Virus record (IMG/VR): IMGVR_UViG_3300035698_010599
Coordinates: 1 to 52,712 of that record
DNA: 52,712 nt
Reading direction: 5' to 3' (one strand)
Source: a virus
The translations under genes and the position numbers were made by a program. Shown here in pieces: positions 8,517-16,975 of this stretch. Under the pieces are notes generated by a model, which had not been told where the DNA came from, ran no database searches, and was given only the letters and a program-made list of their open reading frames with translations. How positions within the stretch are numbered: the stretch's first letter is position 1; every line of letters begins with the position of its first letter.

Positions 8517-9101
8517 ATGAGAATTATCCAAAATTTCCTTGCCCATCAATTAAATGATTTAGAGGACATAGTGTATAACCATTGTGATCCTTTTAATGAA
8601 GAGGATTGGGATGAAGTAGAAACAGGATCATTTCTTATATGGTTAAAAACTAATTATCCTGATGAGAGTAAATGGAAAGATATAACAGCAATTAATTGTT
8701 ATAATCAAAAATTAACAGATTTAATCGGTATAGAGAAATTTATAAATTTAGAAGAATTATCTTGTGCTTATAATCAATTAACTGAATTAGATGTAACTAA
8801 AAATATTAATTTAAGAGAATTATTTTGTTATAATAATCAATTAACTGAATTAGATGTAAGTAAAAATGTTAATTTAATAAACTTATATTGTTCTAATAAT
8901 CAATTAACAAAATTAAATGTAACTAAAAACATATTAAAGTTTTTATATTGTGATAATAATCAATTAACAGAATTAGATTTAAGTACTAAATTAAAATATT
9001 GTTCATATGAAAATAATCCATTAGTAGTGGTAAGAAAAAGTAAATTTCATTTTAGAAGATTTTTTAAAAAACCCATTGTAGTATGGGATTGTAATTTATG
9101 A
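8517..9101 (+). CDS. LRR protein, group B, about 4 repeats
   Basis: 194 residues. Leader MRIIQNFLAHQLNDLEDIV, then DPFNEEDWDEVETGS, the N-cap (FLIWLKTNYPDESKWKDI, LTDLIGIEKFINL) and about four LRRs. It ends in the group B tail (ENNPLVVVRKSKF, HFRRFFKKPIVVWDCNL). Leader and upstream region are shared with the 7838 gene, so the two are a recent duplication, yet the repeat residues differ. Confidence 0.88.
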   Translation: MRIIQNFLAHQLNDLEDIVYNHCDPFNEEDWDEVETGSFLIWLKTNYPDESKWKDITAINCYNQKLTDLIGIEKFINLEELSCAYNQLTELDVTKNINLRELFCYNNQLTELDVSKNVNLINLYCSNNQLTKLNVTKNILKFLYCDNNQLTELDLSTKLKYCSYENNPLVVVRKSKFHFRRFFKKPIVVWDCNL

Positions 9102-9141
9102 ACTTGTATCAGTTTTATCTCATTAATGATTAAAATGGGTA

Positions 9142-9168
9142 ATTGGAAAATTATTAGTATATTTATAG
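9142..9168 (+). promoter_or_regulatory. Conserved upstream element of group B LRR genes, copy 3
   Basis: AATTGGAAAATTATTAG followed by TATATTTA: the same block as before 7838 and 8517, but the last box base is A rather than G, as in the copy before 11253. The downstream leader (TGAATTTTTAATTAAGAATA) is also shared with the 11253 gene. Confidence 0.45.
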
Positions 9169-9192
9169 ATGAATTTTTAATTAAGAATAAAT

Positions 9193-9789
9193 ATGAATGA
9201 AATGAAATATAACCATTGGATTGATCTCTTTAATGAAGAGGATTGGGATGAAGTAGAACCAGATGGATCATTTCTTGGGTGGTTAAAAAGTAAATATCCT
9301 GATGAAAATACATGGAAAGATTTAACAATGATTGATTGTACTTATCAAAATTTAACTGATTTAATTGGTATTGATAAATTAATTAATTTACAATATTTAT
9401 CTTGTTATAATAATCAATTAATTGAATTAGATGTAAGTAAAAATATTAATTTAGAAGGTTTATCTTGTTATCATAATAAATTAACAGAATTAGATGTAAC
9501 TAAAAATATTAATTTAATTAATTTAGTTTGTTATAATAATCAATTAACAAAATTAGATGTAAGTAAGAATATAAAATTAGAATTTTTATATTGTAATGAT
9601 AATCAACTAATTGAATTAGATTTAAGAAATATTAAATTGAAAACTTATTCATATATTATAAATAATCCATTAATAGTAGTAAGAAAGAATAGATTTCCTT
9701 TTAGAAGATTTTTGAAAAAAATAATTACTTTTGTGATTTTGGTTGTCACTAAAAAAGCGAAATTCGATGAAAATTTCATGGGGTGCTAA
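9193..9789 (+). CDS. LRR protein, group B, about 4 repeats
   Basis: 198 residues from ATG 9193. The paralogues at 9820 and 11253 start at the codon equivalent to Met4 here (MKYNH at 9202), because a base change in this copy created an extra upstream ATG; 9202 may be the true start. The head is MKYNHWIDLFNEEDW, with DPF reduced to LF. Then come the N-cap (FLGWLKSKYPDENTWKDL), about four LRRs and the basic tail (NNPLIVVRKNRF, PFRRFLKK), ending KAKFDENFMGC. Confidence 0.86.
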   Translation: MNEMKYNHWIDLFNEEDWDEVEPDGSFLGWLKSKYPDENTWKDLTMIDCTYQNLTDLIGIDKLINLQYLSCYNNQLIELDVSKNINLEGLSCYHNKLTELDVTKNINLINLVCYNNQLTKLDVSKNIKLEFLYCNDNQLIELDLRNIKLKTYSYIINNPLIVVRKNRFPFRRFLKKIITFVILVVTKKAKFDENFMGC

Positions 9790-9819
9790 GTCAGGAAAAT
9801 AAGAATAAATACGATTGAA

Positions 9820-10464
9820 ATGAAATATAACCATTATATTGATATTGATCCCTTTAATGAAGAGGATTGGGATGAAATAGAGCCAGATGATACATTTCTT
9901 GCGTGGTTAAAAATTAATTACCCTGATGAAAATACATGGAAAGATATTAAAGAGATTAATTGTAGATATCAAAAATTAACGGATTTAATTGGTATAGAGA
10001 AATTAATTAATTTAAGAGAATTATCTTGTTCTAATAATCAATTAAGAGAATTAGATGTAAGTAAGAATATTAAATTAAGAATTTTATTTTGTGACAATAA
10101 CCAATTAATTGAATTAGATGTAAATGAGAATTTAATCTCTTTACATTGTTATAATAACCAATTAACTAAATTAGATGTAACTAAGAATATTAATTTAAAA
10201 TATTTATATTGTTATAGTAATCGATTAACAGAATTAGATTTAAGAGATATTAAATTAAAAGACTATTCATATAGAGTACAAATAATGATTGGTTTTATCC
10301 GGACATCAATAGTAGTGAGAAAGAGTAGATTTCCTTTTAGGAGATTTTTGAAAAAAATAATCATTTTTGAAAAAAATAATTTTTGTATCATTAAAAAAAT
10401 AAAATCGTTTGTAATTTTGATTAAATGGTTTATCCTATCACCTCCCGAAAATTATGAGTTATGA
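9820..10464 (+). CDS. LRR protein, group B, about 4 repeats
   Basis: 214 residues. Head MKYNHYIDIDPFNEEDW, acidic EIEPDD, N-cap (FLAWLKINYPDENTWKDI, LTDLIGIEKLINL) and about four LRRs, one shortened (VNENLISLHC). After the repeats come SYRVQIMIGFIRTS and the basic tail VVRKSRFPFRRFLKK plus a long Lys/Ile-rich extension. The stop overlaps the next gene's ATG as ATGA. It is nearly the same gene as that at 11253 in head and tail while differing in repeats. Confidence 0.88.
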   Translation: MKYNHYIDIDPFNEEDWDEIEPDDTFLAWLKINYPDENTWKDIKEINCRYQKLTDLIGIEKLINLRELSCSNNQLRELDVSKNIKLRILFCDNNQLIELDVNENLISLHCYNNQLTKLDVTKNINLKYLYCYSNRLTELDLRDIKLKDYSYRVQIMIGFIRTSIVVRKSRFPFRRFLKKIIIFEKNNFCIIKKIKSFVILIKWFILSPPENYEL

Positions 10465-11156
10465 TCAAGGAAAAATTCGAATATAATTTTGATATAGATC
10501 CTTTTAATGAGGAGGATTGGGATGAATTAGAACCAGATGGTACATTTCTCACATGGTTAAAGATTAATTATCCAAATGAAGGTATATGGAAAGATATAAA
10601 AATAATTAATTGTAATAATAAGAATTTAACAGATTTAATTGGTATTGAGAAATTAATTAATTTGAAATATTTATATTGTCATCGTAATGAATTAAAGGAA
10701 TTAAATATTAGTAATAATATTAAATTAAATGGATTATATTGTCATAATAATCAATTAACTGAATTAAATGTAACTAAGAATATAAAATTAGAAGAATTAA
10801 ATTGTTATCATAATCAATTAACAGAATTAGATGTAACTAAGAATATTAAATTAATATATTTACATTGTCGTAATAATCAATTAATTGAATTAGGTGTAAC
10901 TAATAATATTAGATTAATGAATTTCTATTGTAATAATAATCAATTAACAGAATTAGATGTAACTAATAATATTAATTTGATTGGTTTAAATTGTTCTAAT
11001 AATCAATTAACTGAATTAGATGTAACTAAGAATAACCTAATAGTAGTAAGAAAGAGTAAATTTTCTTTTAGAAGATTTTTAAAAAAAGTGAATAAATTTA
11101 ACTCAAAACTATTTAATTATTTTATTATGATCAGAAATGGTGCCGATTTTTCTTAA
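10461..11156 (+). CDS. LRR protein, group B, about 6 repeats
   Basis: 231 residues. The leader MIKEKFEYNFDI precedes DPFNEEDWDELEPDG, the N-cap (FLTWLKINYPNEGIWKDI) and about six regular LRRs. The last repeat runs directly into NNLIVVRKSKFSFRRFLKK, the group B tail, then NSKLFNYFIMIRNGADFS. Its start overlaps the upstream stop (ATGA), so expression is probably coupled to the 9820 gene. Confidence 0.88.
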   Translation: MIKEKFEYNFDIDPFNEEDWDELEPDGTFLTWLKINYPNEGIWKDIKIINCNNKNLTDLIGIEKLINLKYLYCHRNELKELNISNNIKLNGLYCHNNQLTELNVTKNIKLEELNCYHNQLTELDVTKNIKLIYLHCRNNQLIELGVTNNIRLMNFYCNNNQLTELDVTNNINLIGLNCSNNQLTELDVTKNNLIVVRKSKFSFRRFLKKVNKFNSKLFNYFIMIRNGADFS

Positions 11157-11189
11157 AATAGTTATGTTAACTTGGTATTAAAAAATGGG

Positions 11190-11216
11190 GTAATTGAAAA
11201 ATTATTAGTATATTTA
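11190..11216 (+). promoter_or_regulatory. Conserved upstream element of group B LRR genes, copy 4
   Basis: TAATTGAAAAATTATTAG followed by TATATTTA, matching the elements before the other independently transcribed group B genes. The gene at 10461, which is coupled by overlap, has no such element, and none is evident before 9820. This fits a role in transcription initiation. Confidence 0.45.
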
Positions 11217-11252
11217 TAGGTGAATTTTTAATTAAGAATAAATACGAATGAA

Positions 11253-11828
11253 ATGAAATATAACCATTGTATTGATATTGATCCCTTTAATGAAGAGGAT
11301 TGGGATGAAATAGAACCAGATAACACCTTTCTTACGTGGTTAAAAATTAATTACCCTGATGAAAATACATGGAAAGATATTAAAGAGATTAGTTGTAATT
11401 TTCGGAAATTAACGGATTTAATTGGTATAGAGAAATTAATTAATTTAAGAGAATTATATTGTACACATAATCAATTAACAGAATTAGATGTAAGTAAGAA
11501 TATTAAATTAAGAATTTTATTTTGTGACAATAACCAATTGATTGAGTTAGATGTAAATGAGGATTTAAATTCTTTAACTTGTTATAATAATCAATTAAGG
11601 AAATTAGATGTAACTAAGAATATTAATTTAAAAGGATTATTTTGTTATAATAATCAATTAATTGAATTAGATGTAAGTAAGAATATTAAATTAAAAGACT
11701 ATTTATATTCATATAGAGCACAAAGAACTCTGAGCGGTATACTAGTAGCAAGAAAGAGTAGATTTCCTTTTAGAAGATTTTTGAAAAAAATCATTAAAAA
11801 AAATAAAATCGTTTGTAATTTTGATTAA
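11253..11828 (+). CDS. LRR protein, group B, about 4 repeats
   Basis: 191 residues. Head MKYNHCIDIDPFNEEDW, N-cap (FLTWLKINYPDENTWKDI) and about four LRRs. Tail SYRAQRTLSGILVARKSRF then PFRRFLKKIIKKNKIV. Head, parts of repeats 2-3 and tail are almost identical to the 9820 gene at the DNA level, whereas the segment at the N-cap/first repeat junction (EISCNFRKLT against EINCRYQKLT) differs. This mosaic pattern suggests local gene conversion or relaxed copying. Confidence 0.88.
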   Translation: MKYNHCIDIDPFNEEDWDEIEPDNTFLTWLKINYPDENTWKDIKEISCNFRKLTDLIGIEKLINLRELYCTHNQLTELDVSKNIKLRILFCDNNQLIELDVNEDLNSLTCYNNQLRKLDVTKNINLKGLFCYNNQLIELDVSKNIKLKDYLYSYRAQRTLSGILVARKSRFPFRRFLKKIIKKNKIVCNFD

Positions 11829-11945
11829 ATGGTTTATCCTTTTAATGAGGAAGATTGGGATGAAATAGAACCCCTTATATTTTTTGAACTCGGAATAAGA
11901 ATAGAAAATCCACATAAATTATATTTTACATTAGATTCACAATAG
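11829..11945 (+). pseudogene. Small chimeric remnant with the PFNEEDWDE motif
   Basis: A 38-codon frame begins MVYPFNEEDWDEIEP, the family acidic/aromatic motif, then switches to an unrelated sequence (LIFFELGIRIENPHKLYF) and ends TLDSQ at 11945. There is no N-cap and no LRR. It starts immediately after the stop of the preceding LRR gene and overlaps the end of the convergent homing endonuclease by nine bases. It is either a broken LRR paralogue cut by recombination or endonuclease insertion, or a tiny tagged gene. Confidence 0.5.
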
Positions 11946-12917
11946 AAAAAAATATAAAACAAAAGATGATATATTAGTAAGTAATTTTTTATATTTATAA
12001 ATAGTATTTATTGAACAATTCATTATTTTAGCAATTTCTTTTACTTTAATATTTTCGTTATTTTCAAATAATTCTTTGAATATTTTTTTATTTTTTTTTG
12101 ATCTTTCATAAAATGTTTCATAATTTAAATCAATGATATCCCATTTTCTATATAAATATGGTATATTTAATTTTATTATTTTATTTTTTAATATTTTAAG
12201 TGTTTTTGTGTTTGTGATTGACATAATAGCATATTTTCCATTATCAACTAATTTTACAGATGTTTTACAATCTTCATCAGTTATTCTAATTATAGTTTTT
12301 AATATAAAATCTAAATTATTATACCAATTTTTATGACATTTAATTCTTAAATTAAAATCTTTTCTATTAAATTGATTTCGTATAGAACCATCACCATCTA
12401 TGAAACCTGTTATAAGACTTAATAATAAATTATCATCATTTATATTTTTAATATTACATGGTATATAAGTTTTATTATTTCTTATATCAAATTTATCGGA
12501 TAGTTTTTTTATATATTTAGTATCCATCATAGAAATACCAACCCAATTGTATTGTTTATTATTAATTATAGTTTTTCCATAATTTAATTTTTTATCAAAT
12601 TTTACATATTTTTTAAATCTTAATAAATGATTTTCATCTTTATCAGATATTCTTATTCTAAGTCTATTGTTTATTATATTACCATCAGCCATTATAAACC
12701 CAATCCAATAATAAGTTATATTATCATCATTTAATAAAATATCTAAGTTTGCAAATCTATTAATATTTTTATATCTTTTTAATCCTAATTTAGCAGATTG
12801 TAGTTTGATAGCATTCCAACTTCTCGATAATTCATGTATCAATTTATCGTTATCCATATTGTTATAATTTTCAATTAAAAAATTATTATTTTTTTCGGTC
12901 CATTTTTGTCTTATCAT
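11937..12917 (-). CDS. LAGLIDADG homing endonuclease
   Basis: 326 residues. An N-terminal Myb/SANT-like helical segment (RQKWTEKNNNFLIENY ... WNAIKLQSAKLGLKR) probably binds DNA. Two LAGLIDADG helices follow, YYWIGFIMADGNI and LLSLITGFIDGDGSI, each ending in the acidic metal-binding residue, so the protein is a monomeric double-motif enzyme. A C-terminal helix-turn-helix (KVKEIAKIMNCSINTIYKYKK) is visible. Such enzymes spread their own gene by cutting unoccupied sites. It sits free-standing between the LRR gene groups, on the opposite strand, as an insertion would. Confidence 0.93.
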   Translation of the reverse strand: MIRQKWTEKNNNFLIENYNNMDNDKLIHELSRSWNAIKLQSAKLGLKRYKNINRFANLDILLNDDNITYYWIGFIMADGNIINNRLRIRISDKDENHLLRFKKYVKFDKKLNYGKTIINNKQYNWVGISMMDTKYIKKLSDKFDIRNNKTYIPCNIKNINDDNLLLSLITGFIDGDGSIRNQFNRKDFNLRIKCHKNWYNNLDFILKTIIRITDEDCKTSVKLVDNGKYAIMSITNTKTLKILKNKIIKLNIPYLYRKWDIIDLNYETFYERSKKNKKIFKELFENNENIKVKEIAKIMNCSINTIYKYKKLLTNISSFVLYFFLL

Positions 12918-12939
12918 TTTTATTTAATTTTTTTTTTTG

Positions 12940-12947
12940 TATATTTG
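12940..12947 (+). promoter_or_regulatory. Possible -7 box TATATTTG
   Basis: TATATTTG fits the Bacteroidota -7 consensus TAnnTTTG and lies 55 bp before the phosphoesterase start. No -33 box is evident at the right spacing and the region is very AT-rich, so this could be chance. Confidence 0.25.
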
Positions 12948-13002
12948 TATATATAAAAATTAAAAATATAATTTTTTTACAACCGATACACATAATATAA
13001 AT

Positions 13003-13623
13003 ATGAATGTGATAAAAATACATAACCCTGAAAAACTGTTCTTCACATCAGATACACATTTTTCTCATAATGCAATTTTAGAGTATGCAAACAGACCTTT
13101 TTCAGATATTAAAACACATGATGAAATTTTAATTAAAAATTGGAATAATAGTGTACCATCTGATGGTATAGTCATACACCAAGGTGATTTTTCTATGGGG
13201 TTAAGAAGTGAAAAATTAAAGTGGATATTGGAATCTTTAAATGGTATTATTTATTTAATTAAAGGTAATCATGAAAAAGATATAATGAAGAAAGCGTGGG
13301 CAAGATTATATTTTGAAAATATTCAATTAAGATATGATATTGATATAATTCATAATGGTGAAATTATAACAATTATTGCTGATCATTATCCTTTACTTAC
13401 TTGGAATAAAAAAATACATGGTTCTTATCATACTCATGGGCATTGTCACGGTACGATTAGATACCCGGATTCAAAGTCATATGATGTGGGGGTAGATGCA
13501 AATAACTATTCCCCAATTTCTTATTATGATTTAATGGAAAAATTTGAACAAAAAAAATTAAAACCTCATACTAAGCCTAAAATCCCTAATTTTGGATCAA
13601 ATCCATTTAAATTTATATTTTGA
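13003..13623 (+). CDS. Calcineurin-like metallophosphoesterase
   Basis: 206 residues. All family metal-binding motifs are in order: SDTHFSH (DxH), HQGDFS (GD), KGNHEKD (GNHE), DHYPL and HTHGHCHG (GHxH). This gives a two-metal active site acting on phosphomono- or diesters. Close relatives are common in phages and bacteria as small stand-alone phosphoesterases of uncertain substrate (nucleotides, cyclic nucleotides or nucleic-acid ends). It stands alone between the homing endonuclease and the group C LRR genes, starting after an A-rich leader. Confidence 0.92.
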   Translation: MNVIKIHNPEKLFFTSDTHFSHNAILEYANRPFSDIKTHDEILIKNWNNSVPSDGIVIHQGDFSMGLRSEKLKWILESLNGIIYLIKGNHEKDIMKKAWARLYFENIQLRYDIDIIHNGEIITIIADHYPLLTWNKKIHGSYHTHGHCHGTIRYPDSKSYDVGVDANNYSPISYYDLMEKFEQKKLKPHTKPKIPNFGSNPFKFIF

Positions 13624-13668
13624 AAAAAATCAAATTTTAATTTTCATAATAAATATATAAGAATATAA

Positions 13669-14733
13669 ATGAAAAATAATATGAAATTAGAAATAAAACC
13701 AATAACAACCATTAAAATGTTATTATTAAAAACTAAAATGGGACATATAAAATGGAATTATATAAATGAGAACCCTAAAGAAAAATATACATCGAAATAT
13801 AAGATAACTAAAAATAAAGTTATTGATATTCTTTTGACAAAATTAAAATTTCCTGATAGTGAAAATTATTATATATCTTTTCATTATAAAACCAAACTGA
13901 TATCCACATATTATTATCAAGATTTAGATATTATATATGATTTATTTGTTAGTGTTAAATTCTCTAGTTTAACAAAATCAGATAAGAGTTTTTTTTTAGA
14001 TCATATTTTAATAAATTGTGAATGGGTTAAACATGTAACTGATAATATTATAACTTATTCAACAATATTTGAAAAGAAAGATAATAATAAAGTTTATTTG
14101 GAATTAAAAGTAAGAGAATTATCACAATTATATATTTTATTAAATGGCGCTACGATACAAACTATTGATAGTGGTGATTTATTTAAAGAATTACAAAATA
14201 TGAATATAAAAACCGAATCAAATTTTATGAGATGGTTAAAAATAAAATATCCAGATGAAAGTAAATGGAAAGATATAATAAAAATTGATTGTGGTGCTCA
14301 AAGATTAACTGATTTAATTGGTATTGAGAAATTAATTAATTTAGAAAGATTATATTGTTCTGATAATATATTAACAGAATTAGATGTAACTAAGAATATT
14401 AAATTAACTCATTTATATTGTGGTTATAATCAATTAACTGAATTAGATATAACTAAGAATATTAATTTAGAATTTTTATATTGTTATAACAATGAATTAA
14501 CAGAATTAGATGTAACCAATAATAATTTAAAATATTTATATTGTAATAATAATCAATTAACAGAATTAGATTTAAGTAACAATATCAATTTAGAATGTTT
14601 ATATTGTTTTAATAATCAATTAACAGAATTAGGTGTAAGTAAAAATATTAAATTAAAATATTTATCATGTAATAATAATCAATTAATAGAATTAGATTTA
14701 AGTAAGAATATAAAATTGAAACATTCATTTTGA
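13669..14733 (+). CDS. LRR protein, group C, with unique 180-residue head domain
   Basis: 354 residues. A mixed alpha/beta head of about 180 residues (landmarks GHIKWNY, YYISFHYKTK, YYYQDLDIIYDLFVSVKF, DHILINCEWVKHVTDN) has no recognised family. It is followed by the shared N-cap (SNFMRWLKIKYPDESKWKDI, LTDLIGIEKLINL) and about six LRRs, ending KLKHSF. The DPFNEEDW motif is absent. Met5 (13681) aligns with the start of the third copy, so either Met could be used. First of three tandem copies. Confidence 0.9.
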   Translation: MKNNMKLEIKPITTIKMLLLKTKMGHIKWNYINENPKEKYTSKYKITKNKVIDILLTKLKFPDSENYYISFHYKTKLISTYYYQDLDIIYDLFVSVKFSSLTKSDKSFFLDHILINCEWVKHVTDNIITYSTIFEKKDNNKVYLELKVRELSQLYILLNGATIQTIDSGDLFKELQNMNIKTESNFMRWLKIKYPDESKWKDIIKIDCGAQRLTDLIGIEKLINLERLYCSDNILTELDVTKNIKLTHLYCGYNQLTELDITKNINLEFLYCYNNELTELDVTNNNLKYLYCNNNQLTELDLSNNINLECLYCFNNQLTELGVSKNIKLKYLSCNNNQLIELDLSKNIKLKHSF

Positions 14734-14752
14734 GAAAAAAACATTTTAATTA

Positions 14753-15835
14753 ATGAAAAATAATATGAAATTAAAAACAAACCCAACAATAACCATTGAA
14801 ATATTATTATCAAAAACTAAATTGGGGCATATAAAATGGAAACATGTAGATGAGAATGATTTATATTATGAGCCTGATAAAGAAAAATATACATCGAAAT
14901 ATAAAGCAACTGAAAATAAAATTATTGATATTCTTTTAACAAAAAGAAAACTTCCTTTTAGTGGTGAAAATTATTATATATCTTTTCATTATAAAACTAA
15001 ACAAATAACCGCATATTATTATCAAGATTTAGATATTATATATGATTTATTTGTTAGTGTTAAATTCTCTAGTTTAACAAAATCAGATAAGAGTTTTTTT
15101 TTAGATCATATTTTAAATTGTGAATGGGTTAAACATGTAACTGATAATATTATAACTTATTCAACAATATTTGAAGAGAAAAATAATAAGAAAATTTATT
15201 TGAAATTAAGAAAATCATCACAATTACATATTTTATTAAATAATGTTACGATACAAACTATTGATAGTGGTGATTTATTTAAAGAATTACAAAACATGAA
15301 TATAAAAATAAAAACCGAATCAAATTTTATGAAATGGTTAAAAAATAAATATCCCGATGAAAGTAAATGGAAAGATATAACTAAAATTGAATGTGGTTAT
15401 CAAAATTTAACTGATTTAATTGGTATTGAGAAATTAATTAATTTAAAATGTTTAGTTTGTTATCACAGTAAATTAATTGAATTAGATTTAAGTAAAAATA
15501 TTAAATTAACATTTTTAGATTGTTCTCATAATCAATTAACAGAATTGGGTTTAAGTAACAATATTAATTTAGAATATTTATATTGTTCTCATAATCAATT
15601 AAGGGAATTAGATGTGACCAATAATGATTTAATAGATTTATATTGTCATTATAATCAATTAAGAGAATTAGATGTTAGTAATAGTATTAATCTAAAAACA
15701 TTATTTTGCCACAATAATCAATTAACTGAATTAAATGTAACTAAAAATATTAATTTAATATGTTTATATTGTTCTCATAATCAATTAACCGAATTAGATT
15801 TAAGTAAGAATATAAAATTGAAATATTCATTTTGA
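14753..15835 (+). CDS. LRR protein, group C, second copy
   Basis: 360 residues, same layout: head domain, N-cap (SNFMKWLKNKYPDESKWKDI) and about six LRRs ending KLKYSF. Around residues 80-130 the head is nearly identical in DNA to the other two copies, while residues 20-70 and the LRRs are more different. A two-residue insertion precedes the N-cap (NIKIKTESN). Spacing from the previous copy is only 19 bp, with no obvious separate promoter, so it is probably co-transcribed. Confidence 0.9.
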   Translation: MKNNMKLKTNPTITIEILLSKTKLGHIKWKHVDENDLYYEPDKEKYTSKYKATENKIIDILLTKRKLPFSGENYYISFHYKTKQITAYYYQDLDIIYDLFVSVKFSSLTKSDKSFFLDHILNCEWVKHVTDNIITYSTIFEEKNNKKIYLKLRKSSQLHILLNNVTIQTIDSGDLFKELQNMNIKIKTESNFMKWLKNKYPDESKWKDITKIECGYQNLTDLIGIEKLINLKCLVCYHSKLIELDLSKNIKLTFLDCSHNQLTELGLSNNINLEYLYCSHNQLRELDVTNNDLIDLYCHYNQLRELDVSNSINLKTLFCHNNQLTELNVTKNINLICLYCSHNQLTELDLSKNIKLKYSF

Positions 15836-15903
15836 GAAAAAAATAAATTTTAATTTTCATAATAAATATATATATATATAAGAATATAAATAAAAAATAA
15901 TAT

Positions 15904-16962
15904 ATGAAATTAAAAACAAAAGCAAGAACAACCATTAATATATTATTATCAAAAACTCAATTGGGTCATATAAAATGGAAACATATATATAGGGATAATT
16001 TGTATTATGAACCTAATAAAGAAAAATACTCATTGAAATATAAAGTAACTGAAAATAAAGTTATTGATATTCTTTTAACAAAATTAAGGTTTCTTAATGA
16101 GGATGGAAATTATTTTATATCTTTTCATTATAAAACTAAACCGATATCCACATATTATTATCAAGATTTAGATATTATATATGATTTATTTGTTAGTGTT
16201 AAATTCTCTAGTTTAACAAAATCGGATAAGAGTTTTTTTTTAGATCATATTTTAATAAATTGTGAATGGGTTAAACACGTAACTGATAATATTATAACTT
16301 ATTCAACAATATTTGAAGAGAAAAATAATAAGAAAATTTATTTGAAATTAAGAGAATCATCACGATTACATATTTTATTAAATAATGCTACGATACAAAC
16401 TATTGATAGGGGTGATTTATTTAAAAAATTACAAAACATGAATATAAAAACCGAATCAAATTTTATGAGATGGTTAAAAAATAAATATCCAGATGAAAGT
16501 AAATGGAAAGATATAACTAAAATTAATTATGCGGGTAAGGATTTAATTGGAGTAGAGAAATTAATTAATTTAGAAACATTATATTGTTCATATGACCAAT
16601 TAACTGACTTAGATGTAAGTAAAAATATTAAATTAAAGAATTTCTCTTGTGCTAATAATCAATTAACTGAATTGAATTTAAGTAATAATATAAATTTAGA
16701 ATATTTATATTGCCATCATAATGAATTAACTAAATTAGATTTAACTAAAAATATTAATTTGGTGTTTTTATATTGTAATTATAATCAATTAACCGAATTA
16801 GATGTAACTAAGAATATTAATTTAATTAATTTATATTGTCATAATAATCAATTAAAGGAATTAGATGTAACTAAGAATATTAGATTAAAAAATTTATATT
16901 GTCGTGCAGGAACGAAAGATATAAAGATACATACCGAAAATGATTCAATTATCAGAGATTAA
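15904..16962 (+). CDS. LRR protein, group C, third copy with altered N-cap
   Basis: 352 residues. The upstream leader repeats that of the first copy, but the first ATG has become ATA, so translation must begin at MKLK. The head domain is intact. The N-cap has lost several residues: SKWKDITKINYAGKDLIGV replaces the usual KDI ... C ... LTDLIGI. About five LRRs follow, and the last is interrupted by a different tail (CRAGTKDIKIHTENDSIIRD), suggesting recombination at the 3' end. Confidence 0.88.
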   Translation: MKLKTKARTTINILLSKTQLGHIKWKHIYRDNLYYEPNKEKYSLKYKVTENKVIDILLTKLRFLNEDGNYFISFHYKTKPISTYYYQDLDIIYDLFVSVKFSSLTKSDKSFFLDHILINCEWVKHVTDNIITYSTIFEEKNNKKIYLKLRESSRLHILLNNATIQTIDRGDLFKKLQNMNIKTESNFMRWLKNKYPDESKWKDITKINYAGKDLIGVEKLINLETLYCSYDQLTDLDVSKNIKLKNFSCANNQLTELNLSNNINLEYLYCHHNELTKLDLTKNINLVFLYCNYNQLTELDVTKNINLINLYCHNNQLKELDVTKNIRLKNLYCRAGTKDIKIHTENDSIIRD

Positions 16963-16975
16963 TTGCCGAACTGAT

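Noticed and set aside
1-16962. Giant eukaryotic virus origin, suggested by high A+T and many repeat proteins
   Set aside because: The same window contains T4-type gp6, gp15, gp4, gp55 and gp20 homologues and bacterial-type DnaJ, MetK and homing endonucleases, so a tailed phage is the consistent explanation.
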